From Prado023 sp963697345 (GTDB lineage: Bacteria; Actinomycetota; Actinomycetes; S36-B12; CAIYMF01): DNA of 64,000 nt. Numbering within the stretch: the stretch's first letter is position 1; every line of letters starts with the position of its first letter. The position numbers and the translations under genes were made by a program. The stretch spans positions 1-64,000 of the forward strand of contig CAVONS010000022.1 of NCBI GenBank assembly GCA_963697345.1, in the 5' to 3' direction. The notes beneath the pieces are model-generated. The model was not told where the DNA came from and did not search any database. It saw only the letters and a list, made by a program, of their open reading frames with translations. This document shows, piece by piece, positions 44,054-53,107 of this stretch.

Positions 44054-45228
44054 GCCTCCCGCAGCCCGACGCGGCCGCCGGTCCGCAGGGCGGCGCCGCG
44101 GTAGACGCGGGAGCCGAACCAGACGAGCAGCGCGATGAAGGCCAGGGACCCGACCAGCGCCACAGCCACCTCCCACCAGAGGGCGTTGCCGGTCACGATG
44201 CGGAACGGCATGAGCAGCGGCGACCAGATCGGGACCATCGACATCGGGGCCAGCAGCGGGCTCGGCGCCCCAGTCAGCGACGCGGCCGCGATCGCGTACG
44301 CCGGGAGCAGCAGGACCGACGGGACGTAGGTCAGGGACTGCAGGTCCTCCAGGCGCGACACCGTGGCCCCCATCGTGGCGAAGACGAAGCTGTACATCGC
44401 GTACCCGATGACGAACCACAGGGCCATCCAGGCCAACGATGAGAAGCCGAGCCGGAACAGGTCCAGGGCCGCGGACCCGTCGCCGAACGCCCACAGCCCG
44501 AAGGCGTACGTCAGGCCGAGCAGGATCAGCTGCACAAGGCCCAGGCCGCCGACCCCGAGCACCTTGCCGACGAGCATCGACGTGGTCGACACCTTCGCCA
44601 GGACGAGCTCGGCCACACGGGTCTGCTTCTCCTCGACCACAGCCGACCCGACGAACTGCCCGAACGCCATCACGAGGATGAACAGGATGACGATGCTGAA
44701 GAACGCCGCCACGCCGCGTGCGACAGCAAGGTCATCGACGGGGGCGGCGCTTCCCAGGTCCTCGGTCACGATCACGACCGGCCGGATCACGGAGTCCAAC
44801 GCCTGCTCGGTGAGCCCCAGCTGCGAGGCCACCTGGACCCGGGCCGCGGCTGTGGCGGCTCCGCGCAGGACCGCATCCAACGCTGCGGGTGGCGATCCGA
44901 GCGCCAGGATGGTGTCGCCGTCAACCAGCGCGGCATTGACGCTGCCGGAGGACACCGCAGCGCGCGCCTCGGCCACTGATGCGCTGTCGAGGACCACCAC
45001 GTTCACGTCCAGCGATGCCGCGATCCGCTCGACCTCTCCGGCCAGGCCGGGCGGGGACGTCCCCGCCAGGGTGACCGACGATGAGGGGACCGGACGACCC
45101 GCCAGCGACACGGCGAACATGCCGGCCAGGATCAGGACCATCGATCCGACCAGGACGCCGATGAACACCCGGCTCCGCCCGCGTTCGACGAATTCCCGCC
45201 GCGAGATCAACGTCACGCCACTAGCCAC
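44038..45228 (-). CDS. ABC-2 type exporter permease (NatB-like)
   Basis: The 396-residue protein has a cytoplasmic start, LISRREFVERGRSRVFIG, and a first helix. A large extracytoplasmic domain of about 130 residues follows, then five C-terminal helices. ILVMAFGQFVGSAVVEEKQTRVAEL is the core of ABC-2/NatB-like exporters, with the E-E-K-Q-T-R motif. It pairs with the upstream ATPase and probably exports sodium, lipid or drug substrates. GTG 45228 overlaps the ATPase stop by eight bases. The longer upstream frame is in the ATPase gene and is not taken. Confidence 0.82.
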   Translation of the reverse strand: MASGVTLISRREFVERGRSRVFIGVLVGSMVLILAGMFAVSLAGRPVPSSSVTLAGTSPPGLAGEVERIAASLDVNVVVLDSASVAEARAAVSSGSVNAALVDGDTILALGSPPAALDAVLRGAATAAARVQVASQLGLTEQALDSVIRPVVIVTEDLGSAAPVDDLAVARGVAAFFSIVILFILVMAFGQFVGSAVVEEKQTRVAELVLAKVSTTSMLVGKVLGVGGLGLVQLILLGLTYAFGLWAFGDGSAALDLFRLGFSSLAWMALWFVIGYAMYSFVFATMGATVSRLEDLQSLTYVPSVLLLPAYAIAAASLTGAPSPLLAPMSMVPIWSPLLMPFRIVTGNALWWEVAVALVGSLAFIALLVWFGSRVYRGAALRTGGRVGLREAYRAG

Positions 45229-46214
45229 GGCTGACCCCGCCCCCTGGACCGCTGTCGCTCGCGCTGCCCGCGGGTCGGGCAGACATCGGCAGGGGCACCC
45301 GGCCGACATCGGAGCCCTCGACCGGCGCCACAGCCTCGTGGAAGAGGTCGGCCAGGGACGGCGCCTCGTAGCGGAAGGAGGTTACCGGGCCCACGGCAGA
45401 CGCGGCAGCCAGCAGCTCCTCTGCCGTGACGGTCTCGGGGACCAGCACGTGGGCGCGCTCGCCCTCGACCCGGACAGTGCCGACCCCGTCCGGAACCCAG
45501 GGCGCACCTGAGACCGACACCTCGACGCGCCGGTATCCGGCCCGCGTCCGGATGCTCGCCAGGTCCCCGGCCGCGACGGTCCGTCCGCCGTTGATGATTG
45601 CGACGTCGACGCACAGGTCCTCTACGAGCTCCAGCTGGTGGGACGAGAAGAGGATGGTGGCGCCGCGGGCCGCAGCCTCGCGCAGGACGGTTCCATCTCG
45701 CTGACGCCGACCGGGTCCAAGCCCGAGAACGGCTCGTCGAGGACCAGGACCTGGGGCCCGTGCGCCAGTGCGGCCGCGGGTGCCACGCTGCTGGTTGCCG
45801 TGTGACAACGTCTCGAGGTTGTCCCCGCCCGTTCCGCCCAGGCCCAACTGGTCCAGCCAGCCCATGGCAGCGTCACGCGCGTCCCGCCGGCCCATTCCAG
45901 CCAGCCGCCCGAAGTGCACCAGCTGGGTGATCACCGCCATCTTGGGGTAGAGGCCGCGCTCTTCGGGCATGTACCCGAACCGGCGCCGGTCGTCGGTCGA
46001 GACGGATACGGCCGTCGAGTTCGACTGTTCCACCGTCGGACGCGAGCACCCCCAGCGTGATTTCCCGCATCGTCGTGGTCTTGCCCGCTCCGTTTCCGCC
46101 GACGAAGCCCAGGATCCGCCCCGGCGTGACCCGCAGGCTCAACCCCTGCAGCACGACGAGGTCGCCGAAGGACTTCTCCAGCCCCTGCACCTGGGCGAGC
46201 TCCTGCGCAGCCAC
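45221..46214 (-). CDS. ABC transporter ATPase partner (frameshifted)
   Basis: Three frames give one ABC ATPase: VQGLEKSFGDLVVLQGLSL, Walker A FVGGNGAGKTTTMR, then RRFGYMPEERGLYPKMAVI. The signature LSHGNQQR is followed by VLVLDEPFSGLDPVG (Walker B) in another frame and ILFSSHQLELVEDLC (switch His) at the end. Shifts lie near 46035, 45790 and 45695. A 70-residue C-terminal extension follows, common in NatA-like proteins. GTG 46214 is six bases after a CAGACT box on the minus strand. About 330 residues. Confidence 0.83.
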
Positions 46215-46363
46215 GGGCCAAGTCTGGCACCGCATGCCCATCGAGCCTGCGGGCACAACCCAGTGCACCCACACGGCTCATGTGCGCTGCGCCGCAGCGA
46301 TGGAACCTGCGCTCGCGCTACCCTGCCCTCGTCCGGGCCGTGCACCATGCGCCAGGAGGCTCC

Positions 46364-47040
46364 GTGTCCTACGCCGACTCACTGCTGGCCAACAACGAGC
46401 GATTCGTCTATGAGACGCGCAAGCACTGGATCGCCCCCCTGCTGTCGACCGTCACCGGAACGCTGCTCACGGTCGGCGGGATCGCCGCCATGTTCGGTCG
46501 TCTGTTCGCCGACGCGCCCTGGCTGAAGAACCTGTTCCTGTACGGCGGCCTGATCGCGCTGCTCCTGGGCGTGGCCCTGCTGATCAACGCCTTCGTCAAG
46601 TGGTGGTCGGAGCACTACTTCGTGACGAACCAGAAGGTGCTGAAGGTCAGCGGCATCCTGCGCAAGTCGGCCGAGGGGTCGGCCCTGGACGATCAACGAC
46701 ATCACCCTCCAACAGAGCCTGCTGGGTCGGTGGCTGGGCTACGGGACGCTGAAGGTGCTCACGGCCGCCGATGAGTCGAACCTCACCTACACCGCGATGC
46801 GCGAGCCGATGGAGTTCCGCAAGGCGATCCTGGACGAGAAGCAGACCTTCGAACAGCAGGACGCCCGGGCGATCGCCGACGCCGTCGGACCAGCCGGCGC
46901 CCCCCGGTGCCCCGCCGAGCAGGCCTCCTCCAGTGAGATCGCCGACGCGATCGAGCGTCTCGCGCAGTTGCGCGACAGCGGGGCGATCACCCCTGAGGAC
47001 TACGAGGCGAAGAAGACGGGAGCTTCTCGGCCGGATGTAG
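46364..47040 (+). CDS. Membrane PH-domain protein with C-terminal SHOCT motif (frameshifted)
   Basis: The start GTG 46364 has AGGAGG four bases upstream. The first part has two hydrophobic helices (about residues 24-45 and 55-75) and then HYFVTNQKVLKVSGILRKS, the start of a bacterial PH/YdbT-like domain. After a shift near 46690 comes INDITLQQSLLGRWLGYGTL. The end, IADAIERLAQLRDSGAITPE, is a SHOCT module; one extra G near 47020 hides the true end KKTELLGRM. About 225 residues. SHOCT modules often mark membrane or envelope-stress proteins. The function is unknown. Confidence 0.72.
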
Positions 47041-47082
47041 CTCACACCGCCCCTTCGGCCGGGCAGTGCGGCGCGTGCGCGC

Positions 47083-47756
47083 CTAGGGCGACAGCCGCCG
47101 GGCCCATGAGGCGCCGTCATCGAGCCCACCCGGCGAGATCCGTCGGTACTCGATCCGGTCATGCAGCCTGGAGAACCGGCCGACCCAGAACTCGATCGCG
47201 TCAGGGACCAGGACGTAGCCACCCCAGTTGTCGGGCATCGGGATCGGCTCGTCGGTCCCGAAGTGCTGCGCGGTGAGCCCGGCCGCCCTCTTCGTCGAGC
47301 TGTGTGCGAGTCACCTCCTGGCTCTGCTGGCTGGCCCAGGCCCCCAACTGGGCGCCGCGCGGCCGGGGCGCGAAGTACTGCTCGGACTCAGCGCGGGGCA
47401 GCCGGTGGGCCTCCCCGCGCACCGCCACCTGACGGTGCATGCCGTGCCACGGGAACAGCAGTGCCGCCCTGCCGCTCTCGTCGAGATCCCGGCCCTTGCG
47501 CGAGCCGTGGTTGGTGAAGAAGCAGAACCCCCGGGCATCAACGACCTTCACGAGCATCATGCGCACGGAGGCGTGCCCGCAGACCGTCGACCGTGGCAAG
47601 GGTGGCGGCGTTGGGTTCAGGCGGCCCCGCGAGCACGGCGTCGGAGAGCCACGCCTGGAAGAGGCCCAAGGGGGCCTCCGGGACGCTGTCCACCTCGAAA
47701 CCCTGGATCGGGGCACGCAGGTACTCGATCCGCTGGACAGGGACTTGCTCGACCAT
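47083..47756 (-). CDS. pdxH: Pyridoxamine 5'-phosphate oxidase PdxH (frameshifted)
   Basis: PdxH makes pyridoxal phosphate with FMN. The N-terminal piece has LGLFQAWLSDAVLAG and EPNAATLATVDG. The next frame gives RMMLVKVVDARGFCFFTNHG, FPWHGMHRQVAVRGEA and SEQYFAPRPRGAQLGAWAS. The C-terminal frame gives PDNWGGYVLVPDAIEFWVGR and ISPGGLDDGASWARRLSP, the substrate-binding end of the family, stopping at TAG 47083-47085. Shifts lie near 47580 and 47290. ATG 47756 follows GATACT by six bases. It is divergent from citrate synthase, as in Streptomyces. Confidence 0.88.
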
Positions 47757-47882
47757 GGCTCCAGTATCGACCCGACGAGCCACGTCGGGTGTGGTCCGAG
47801 GCGGGGGGCGCGGCCACACGCAGGCCCATCATCGGGGAGAATGGCCGATGTCCACGTCCCCGCATGCGCGCAGGAGTGCTCC

Positions 47883-49032
47883 ATGACCGACTTCGTACCC
47901 GGTCTCGAGGGTAGTCGTCGCGCTTCCAAACGGAGATCGCCGAACCCGACAAGGAAGGTGGTTGGTCTGCGATACCGGGGCGTCGATCGAAGACCTCGTG
48001 GGCCACGTCCTCGGCAACGTCTGGGTCTCGCTGGTCGACGTGCCTTCAACCGGTCCGCCTGCTGCTGAGCCCTTCCGCATCCCGCGGACCGCGACATCCG
48101 GGTCGACGTGCAGTTCCTGCACCTCGCCATCTCGCCCGCCGTCTGGGCGAAATCGTCCTCGACATCGATGAGGCATACTGCGCGGGACGACCTGGGCGCG
48201 GCGGCGATGGCGCTGTCGACGTGGCCGAGTCCGCGCGGCCAGGGACGGCCGATGGTCCTGTACAGCGAGATCGACAAGGCGGAATCCGTGGCGCAGCGGT
48301 TCATGATCCGCTGGCGGGGCGAGTCCTACCCGGCGCGACGCCCAGGCCGTCGACGCTACTGGGACTTCGGCCGCGAGCACGGCCGGAACGCCTCGACCTT
48401 CAGACCGCCGGGGTGATCGTCTGACGGGCGCGGATGCTGCCGCGGGCCGCTGCGTGGTCGGCGCGATGTCGAGCCGCTGTACGGCGGGGCGCCGTCCCGG
48501 GAGCTGGCATGATCGAGGAGATCGAGTGGACTGGTGACGTGGGGGCGATGCCAAGAAGGCGCGCTGGACAGGGGCGCAGTGGTCGCATGGGCTTCGGTCG
48601 ACCGCGTGTACCGCGCGGAGGAAACCGTGGCGCGGGTGCTGCGGCGTACGGCGCGGGAGCTGGGCGGCGCTGTGCCACGAGGTGGCTGAAGGCGATGGAG
48701 AAGGCTGGCCGGAGGAGCTGCGTGCCGCCGCCTGGACCGGGTGCTGGCGACGGACGTCGGTAGTTCTGGGGGGCGATGGTGCTGGACTCGTGGTAGGTCC
48801 GGCGACATGTTCACCTCGACGTCCACGTGCGCCACCCTGGCCGCCTGGTCCGGACACCTCGAGCAGAAGCGCACGGCCGCGCCGGGCCGCCTCGGCCCGG
48901 TACCAGGTCCAGGCCACGCGCCACCCCGAGGACGTCACAGGCTGGCAGGACTGGATGCTCAACCCGTACGACGGTGCCCTGCCGCCACTTGCCCAGCGGC
49001 TGCACTACCCGGGATACCCGGACCGGATCTGA
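47883..49032 (+). pseudogene. Citrate synthase (actinobacterial type 2), heavily damaged
   Basis: No frame is intact, but citrate synthase pieces follow in order. These are MTDFVPGLEG, FQTEIAEPDKEG in another frame, RYRGVD and IEDLVGHV, then SEIDKAESVAQRFMIRWRGE with EHGRNASTF. Then come GAPSR, MIEEIEWTGD, GFGRPRVPRG-like remains of the GFGHRVY motif, MFTS and EQKRT, ending PEDVTGWQDWMLNPYDG at 49032. The catalytic GPLHGGA survives as PLYGGA, with the His codon changed to Tyr. Dozens of small deletions, insertions and substitutions are needed. CAGGAG precedes the ATG at 47883. The position between pdxH and serC matches Streptomyces. It may be a true pseudogene or a stretch of raw-read-quality consensus. 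Confidence 0.8.
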
Positions 49033-49035
49033 TCC

Positions 49036-49059
49036 CTGCGCACCCGGCCGGGTGCGCAG
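49036..49059. terminator. 24-bp perfect palindrome between citrate synthase and serC
   Basis: CTGCGCACCCGG is followed directly by its reverse complement CCGGGTGCGCAG, four bases after the damaged gene's stop. Confidence 0.65.
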
Positions 49060-49106
49060 CGCGCCCCCCACGACACCCACCACACCAGCCCACGAAGGAC
49101 ACCACG

Positions 49107-50174
49107 GTGAGCACCACCCCTGACCCGACGACCATCACGATCCCCGCCGGAGGCTTCTTCGCGCTGCCCGACGGCTACGAGGTGCTGCTGGGCAACGGCG
49201 GGTCGACAGCGTTCTGGGACGCCGCCACCTTCGGCCTGATCAACGACCGCGCCCAGTTCCTGACGTTCGGGGAGTTCGGCTCCAAGTTCGCCAAGGCCGC
49301 CCGGACCGCCCCGCACCTCGGCGAGCCGACCGTGATCACCTCGGACCCGGGAAGCGCCCCGGTGTTCAGCGCCGAGCCCGGCATCGACCTGTACGCCAGC
49401 CCGCACAACGAGACGTCGACCGGCGTGGCCATCACCCCGACCCGCGTACGTGGCGCCGACGAGGGCGCCCTCATGGCATTCGATGCCACGTCGGCCGCCG
49501 GCGGCCTGGCCGTGGACCCGACCCAGTTCGACGCCTACTACTTCGCCCCACAGAAGTGCTTCGCCTCCGACGGCGGGCTGTGGTTCGCGCTGGTCAGCCC
49601 GGCAGCGATCGAGCGGATCGAGGCGATCGCCGCCTCGGGCCGCTGGGTGCCGGCGTTCCTCGACCTCAAGATCGCCCTGGACAACTCCCGGCTGGACCAG
49701 ACTTACAACACCCCCGCCCTGGCCACGATCCTGATGATGGCTGAGCAGACCGACTGGTTCAACGAGCAGGGCGGCATGGCGTGGACCACCGCGCGCACGG
49801 CGCAGTCCGCGGGGAACCTCTACGGCTGGGCCGAGGCATCGTCCTACGCGACCCCCTACGTCAACGATCCGGCACTGCGCAGCAACGTGGTCGGCACGAT
49901 CGACTTCGACGACTCGATCGACGCCTCGGCCGTGGCCAAGGTCCTTCGCGCCAACGGCGTCGTGGACACCGAGCCGTATCGCAAGCTGGGCCGCAACCAG
50001 CTCCGGATCGCGATGTTCCCGTCAGTGTCCCCCGACGACGTCGCGGCCCTGACTCGGTGCATCGATCACGTGGTGTCCGAGCGGCCTGAGTTCAGGACCA
50101 GGCCGAGGCGACCTGCTTGGTGTAGCCGCGCCCCAGCACCTTGCTCAGGACGAGGAGGACAGGCCCCGGCATGA
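49107..50174 (+). CDS. serC: Phosphoserine transaminase SerC missing an N-terminal segment
   Basis: SerC makes phosphoserine from 3-phosphohydroxypyruvate with PLP. ALPDGYEVLLGNGGSTAFWD, HNETSTGVAI, YYFAPQKCFASDGGLW (PLP Lys) and YNTPALATILMM are all family motifs. The start MSTTPDPTTITIP is normal, but about 45 residues that should follow (the GPSK and HRQ region lining the active site) are absent, and FFALPDGYE comes at once. The deletion is in frame. The true stop is uncertain: the in-frame end at 50174 overlaps the convergent hemerythrin gene by 83 bases, and a one-base shift would stop at 50089. GTG 49107 is the start. Confidence 0.8.
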   Translation: MSTTPDPTTITIPAGGFFALPDGYEVLLGNGGSTAFWDAATFGLINDRAQFLTFGEFGSKFAKAARTAPHLGEPTVITSDPGSAPVFSAEPGIDLYASPHNETSTGVAITPTRVRGADEGALMAFDATSAAGGLAVDPTQFDAYYFAPQKCFASDGGLWFALVSPAAIERIEAIAASGRWVPAFLDLKIALDNSRLDQTYNTPALATILMMAEQTDWFNEQGGMAWTTARTAQSAGNLYGWAEASSYATPYVNDPALRSNVVGTIDFDDSIDASAVAKVLRANGVVDTEPYRKLGRNQLRIAMFPSVSPDDVAALTRCIDHVVSERPEFRTRPRRPAWCSRAPAPCSGRGGQAPA

Positions 50175-50722
50175 CCGAGCGCAGGGAGGGCAGCTCATCG
50201 GCCGTCGCACCGTCCTGGATCCACGCGAAGAACCATCCGGCGTGGTGGGCGGGACCAGGCGCAGCTTCTTCTCAACGTCCTTCCACTGGGGCGACTTCAT
50301 GTAGGGCGCCATGAGCGGTTCGAGCTCATTCTCCTCGTGATCCAGGTGCTGGTCGACGACAGTCGCCGCGTTCGCCACCACGTCTGCGGCCCGGGCGGCG
50401 CCGGCACCCGATGCAGCCGAGCACGCGCGCCGATCGCGGTAGCCGACTCACTCAGCGCGTTGGCCAGGGCCTCGTGCTCGGACTCCATCGCGGCCAGCAG
50501 CTCAGGGTCGATCCCGACGGATTCCAGCCACGGCCACACGTAGGTGTCCTCACCCTCGTGGTGACGCGTGAGCTGGTCGGACAGGTTGTCCCAGGTCCGC
50601 TGGATCTGATCTGCCCGGTCGCGATCTCCATCAGGCATCACACGCAGGCCCCCCTCGATGCGGGTGAGGTCGCGACGCACCGCGTGGTGGATGAGGCGGT
50701 TCATGGTCATGTGTTCGTCCAT
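50092..50722 (-). CDS. Hemerythrin HHE-domain protein (frameshifted)
   Basis: The N-terminus NRLIHHAVRRDLTRIEGGLR and QLTRHHEGEDTYVWPWLE carry the first iron-ligand histidines and Glu of an HHE hemerythrin-like domain. AAMESEHEALANAL and VVDQHLDHEENELEPLMAPY give the others. Frames change near 50395 and 50245. The true C-terminus reads GWFFAWIQDGATADELPSL and VLGRGYTKQVASAWS, ending at TGA 50092-50094. Such proteins bind oxygen, NO or iron. About 208 residues. ATG 50722 is used, with ATG 50710 also possible. Confidence 0.8.
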
Positions 50723-50760
50723 CCGCGCAGCCTAGCGAGCCTGGATGCGCCGGAACAGGG

Positions 50761-51795
50761 TCAGCGCCGGGCCCGGCGGCGCCGGCGCCTCGACCGGCTC
50801 ACCAGCACGAGGGCGACCAGACCGGCCAGCACGAGGGCGCCGATGCGCACGTAGGGGTAGATGTCGAAGCCCGCGACGCGCGGGAGCCTCCCGGCGATCC
50901 CGCCGTCGGTACCCAACGCGGTCCCCGGGATGTCGACCTGGATCAGCTGCCCCGTGCGCTCGGAGGCCACGATCAGGCCCTGTCCGTCAGCGGTCCACGT
51001 GACGGCCTCACCCTGGGGCTGCAGCGGCAGGCCGAAGCGCGCCTCCGCCTCCCCGGGGGGCCTGCCGCTGAACACCTCGGCCGAGAGGTAGTCCCGCACG
51101 ACATAGCGCTTGCCGTTGGGGGCCATGGCCGCATCGGTGACCTGGGACCGCGCGTCCCCGACGCGCTTGGCCCGCATCGGTGTCTGCGCCGGACTCATCG
51201 GGCTGGGCAGCTTGTAGAGCCCGCCCACGCCGTCCTCCTTGCTGATCACCCAGAGCCGTTCCTTCTTCGGGTCGGCGATCAGCGCCTCGGCATCGCGGGC
51301 ACCGTCCGGGTAGGTGAAACGGTAGGTCGTGACTGGCACCCGGGCATCCGCGAGCTCGGCCGGCTCGATCACCTTGTGGATGCGGACATATGGCCACGCC
51401 TCCTGGTTGTCCCCGATGTCGGCCACCCAGATCACGTCGTTGCCCTGCGCGTCACGGCCCACGGCCAGGGCCTCGTGGTCGCGGGCAGGGGTGTCCAGCA
51501 GGGTCAGCTCGGCCCGGATGGAGCAGTCCGTGGTGTCCAGCGCGTACAGGTACGGACCGCCGCCGGAGTCGTTGGTCACCCAGAGGGTGTCGTCATGCTT
51601 GCGGGAGAGCGCGATACCACTGACCTCGCCGAGCTCGACGGAGTCGAAGGTGCACAGCACCTCATCCTCGACACCCAGAACCGCAGGGACACTGACTGGG
51701 ACACCGGTCGAGTGTGGTGCTGGCCCGGCGAGGAGGGCCCCGGCCAGACCCAGGGACCCCGCGCCGATCCACGCACGTGCGAGCACCCGCCGCAT
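50761..51795 (-). CDS. Secreted, membrane-anchored beta-propeller-like protein
   Basis: The 344-residue protein has a signal sequence (GAGSLGLAGALLAGPAP), a Thr/Val-rich body and a C-terminal helix IGALVLAGLVALVLVS followed by an Arg-rich tail. This is the arrangement of a protein held on the outer face of the membrane by its C-terminus. Motifs such as GEVSGIALSRKHDDTLWVTN, HEALAVGRD, WVADIGDNQ and RDAEALIADPKKERLWVIS resemble SdiA-regulated/NHL or esterase-like-phytase propeller repeats. No catalytic residues can be assigned. It ends 38 bases from the hemerythrin start region and is followed upstream by DUF2530. ATG 51795 lies before the signal peptide. Confidence 0.68.
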   Translation of the reverse strand: MRRVLARAWIGAGSLGLAGALLAGPAPHSTGVPVSVPAVLGVEDEVLCTFDSVELGEVSGIALSRKHDDTLWVTNDSGGGPYLYALDTTDCSIRAELTLLDTPARDHEALAVGRDAQGNDVIWVADIGDNQEAWPYVRIHKVIEPAELADARVPVTTYRFTYPDGARDAEALIADPKKERLWVISKEDGVGGLYKLPSPMSPAQTPMRAKRVGDARSQVTDAAMAPNGKRYVVRDYLSAEVFSGRPPGEAEARFGLPLQPQGEAVTWTADGQGLIVASERTGQLIQVDIPGTALGTDGGIAGRLPRVAGFDIYPYVRIGALVLAGLVALVLVSRSRRRRRRARR

Positions 51796-51797
51796 GG

Positions 51798-52175
51798 TCA
51801 AGCGGTCGGTCCCGCGACATCCCGATCCCGGACCGCGGGGTCTGCGGGACCGCCGGCAGGTCCGGCGGACGGGGCGTCGGACGGTGTGTGGGCTGAGGGG
51901 GTGTGGCCTGACGGGGTGTCGGCGGCGCTGGCGGACGCCTGCTCGCGGGCTCGGCGGTTGGCGGCGCGCTTGGCGAAGATCGCCCACTCCACGAAGCCGA
52001 TCAGCACGCCCGCAAGACAGCTGAGCAGCCACCACTCGGTCCCCTGGTCGGCGAGGTCCGCACGCCGGAGGAGCAGCACGACCCCGACCAGCGCCCACAG
52101 GGTCAGGCCGACCCAGAGGGCTCCGATCCCGTCATCGGGGACCGGCTCCAACTCAAGCGGCTCGGACCCGGACAT
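51798..52175 (-). CDS. DUF2530 small membrane protein
   Basis: The 125-residue protein has two transmembrane helices, ALWVGLTLWALVGVVLLL (about 19-36) and EWWLLSCLAGVLIGFVEWAI (about 46-65). The motif between them is typical of actinobacterial DUF2530. A disordered Pro/Ser/Thr-rich tail follows. ATG 52175 is chosen; a GTG two codons upstream is possible. The stop lies two bases before the propeller protein's start. Function unknown. Confidence 0.78.
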   Translation of the reverse strand: MSGSEPLELEPVPDDGIGALWVGLTLWALVGVVLLLRRADLADQGTEWWLLSCLAGVLIGFVEWAIFAKRAANRRAREQASASAADTPSGHTPSAHTPSDAPSAGPAGGPADPAVRDRDVAGPTA

Positions 52176-52211
52176 GAGCACAACCCTAACCCGGTTCGGG
52201 TCGCAGCAGGA

Positions 52212-52295
52212 TCAGCGCAGTGCGGCCAGAACCGTGATCGTGACCAGCCCCACCAGCACAGCCAGGGTGAGGATTCGTCGGGCCCGAGGGTCCAT
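52212..52295 (-). CDS. 27-residue single-helix membrane protein
   Basis: A short frame, ATG GAC CCT CGG ..., encodes MDPRARRIL followed by a hydrophobic helix TLAVLVGLVTITVLAAL and a final Arg before TGA. It starts three bases after the DUF3027 stop, so translation could be re-initiated, and it sits in the conserved gap before DUF2530. The basic N-terminus and single helix suit a small inner-membrane peptide. It is not supported by homology, only by position and composition. Confidence 0.5.
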   Translation of the reverse strand: MDPRARRILTLAVLVGLVTITVLAALR

Positions 52296-52298
52296 CGC

Positions 52299-53033
52299 TC
52301 AGGTCCGCGGCTGGTCCGGGGCGACCTCGGAGTGGGCACCACAGCCGAAGGTGAGCGCCACCACCCGGCCATCCGCCGGAGACATCCCGTTCGCGCAGAG
52401 GCCGAAGGCCGAACCGGTCGGCCCGCCGATCGGCAGCAGGAACCCGCAGGTGCTGCACGGCGCGGGCGCCGAGCGAGCCATCGGCGTCCTGGGTCCGGTG
52501 TCCCCCTCAAGCCAGCGAGTGGTCGCGTCGTCGCGGCCCTCCGGCGAGAGCACGCGGCGCCTTCCGATGCCCAGCTCCCACCCCCTCGGCCGCAAGCCGG
52601 GCTCGTCGGAGGCAGCCGCCAGGTCGTCCAGGCCCGACCAACCGGGGGACAGCCGCGGATCGTCGTCGGAGGTGGGCAGCACATCGCCCACCCCGAGGTC
52701 GCCGGGCTCGAGTCGCTGGCTCCACGGGACCCACTCCGGGGCGACCAGTGCATCGGACCCGGGCAGCATCGCGATCTCATCAACGGTCGCGGTCCGGGCT
52801 CGGGGGGCGCGGGCGACCGTCACGGCCCACTCCCACCCCCGATAGCCGGGCGCCCGGGACTCGAAGCGGTGGGTCACCACGCGCTCGGCCTCCGCGACCA
52901 CGGACAGGTGCTCTCCCACGTGGTCAGCCGGCACCAGTTCCAGGATCGCCGCGTGGGCCATCTCGACGGCATCACGGCACACGGCATCCATCGGCGCCGA
53001 TCGGCGCGGACGCGTGGTCACGCTCTCGGTCAT
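52299..53033 (-). CDS. DUF3027 family protein
   Basis: The 244-residue protein matches the actinobacterial DUF3027 family: EMAHAAILELVPADHVGEHL, FESRAPGYRGWEWAVTVARA and EWVPWSQRLEPGDLGVGDVL. The C-terminal part has CSTCGFLLP, GLCANGMSPADGRVV and FGCGAHSEV, four cysteines in a probable zinc ribbon. It is cytoplasmic. The gene is divergent from DUF2771 and close to csp, the order seen in Streptomyces and relatives. ATG 53033 begins at the family start. Function unknown; the neighbourhood suggests a housekeeping role. Confidence 0.85.
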   Translation of the reverse strand: MTESVTTRPRRSAPMDAVCRDAVEMAHAAILELVPADHVGEHLSVVAEAERVVTHRFESRAPGYRGWEWAVTVARAPRARTATVDEIAMLPGSDALVAPEWVPWSQRLEPGDLGVGDVLPTSDDDPRLSPGWSGLDDLAAASDEPGLRPRGWELGIGRRRVLSPEGRDDATTRWLEGDTGPRTPMARSAPAPCSTCGFLLPIGGPTGSAFGLCANGMSPADGRVVALTFGCGAHSEVAPDQPRT

Positions 53034-53095
53034 GGGTCTTCCCGGGTTGCCCTGTCCGACCAACGGCCGGGTGGGGCGGATCGCCACCACGCAGA

Positions 53096-53107
53096 TAGGC
53101 TACCCCC
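53096..53107 (+). promoter_or_regulatory. Leaderless -10 box of the DUF2771 gene
   Basis: TAGGCT (53096-53101) lies six bases before ATG 53108. Confidence 0.5.
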
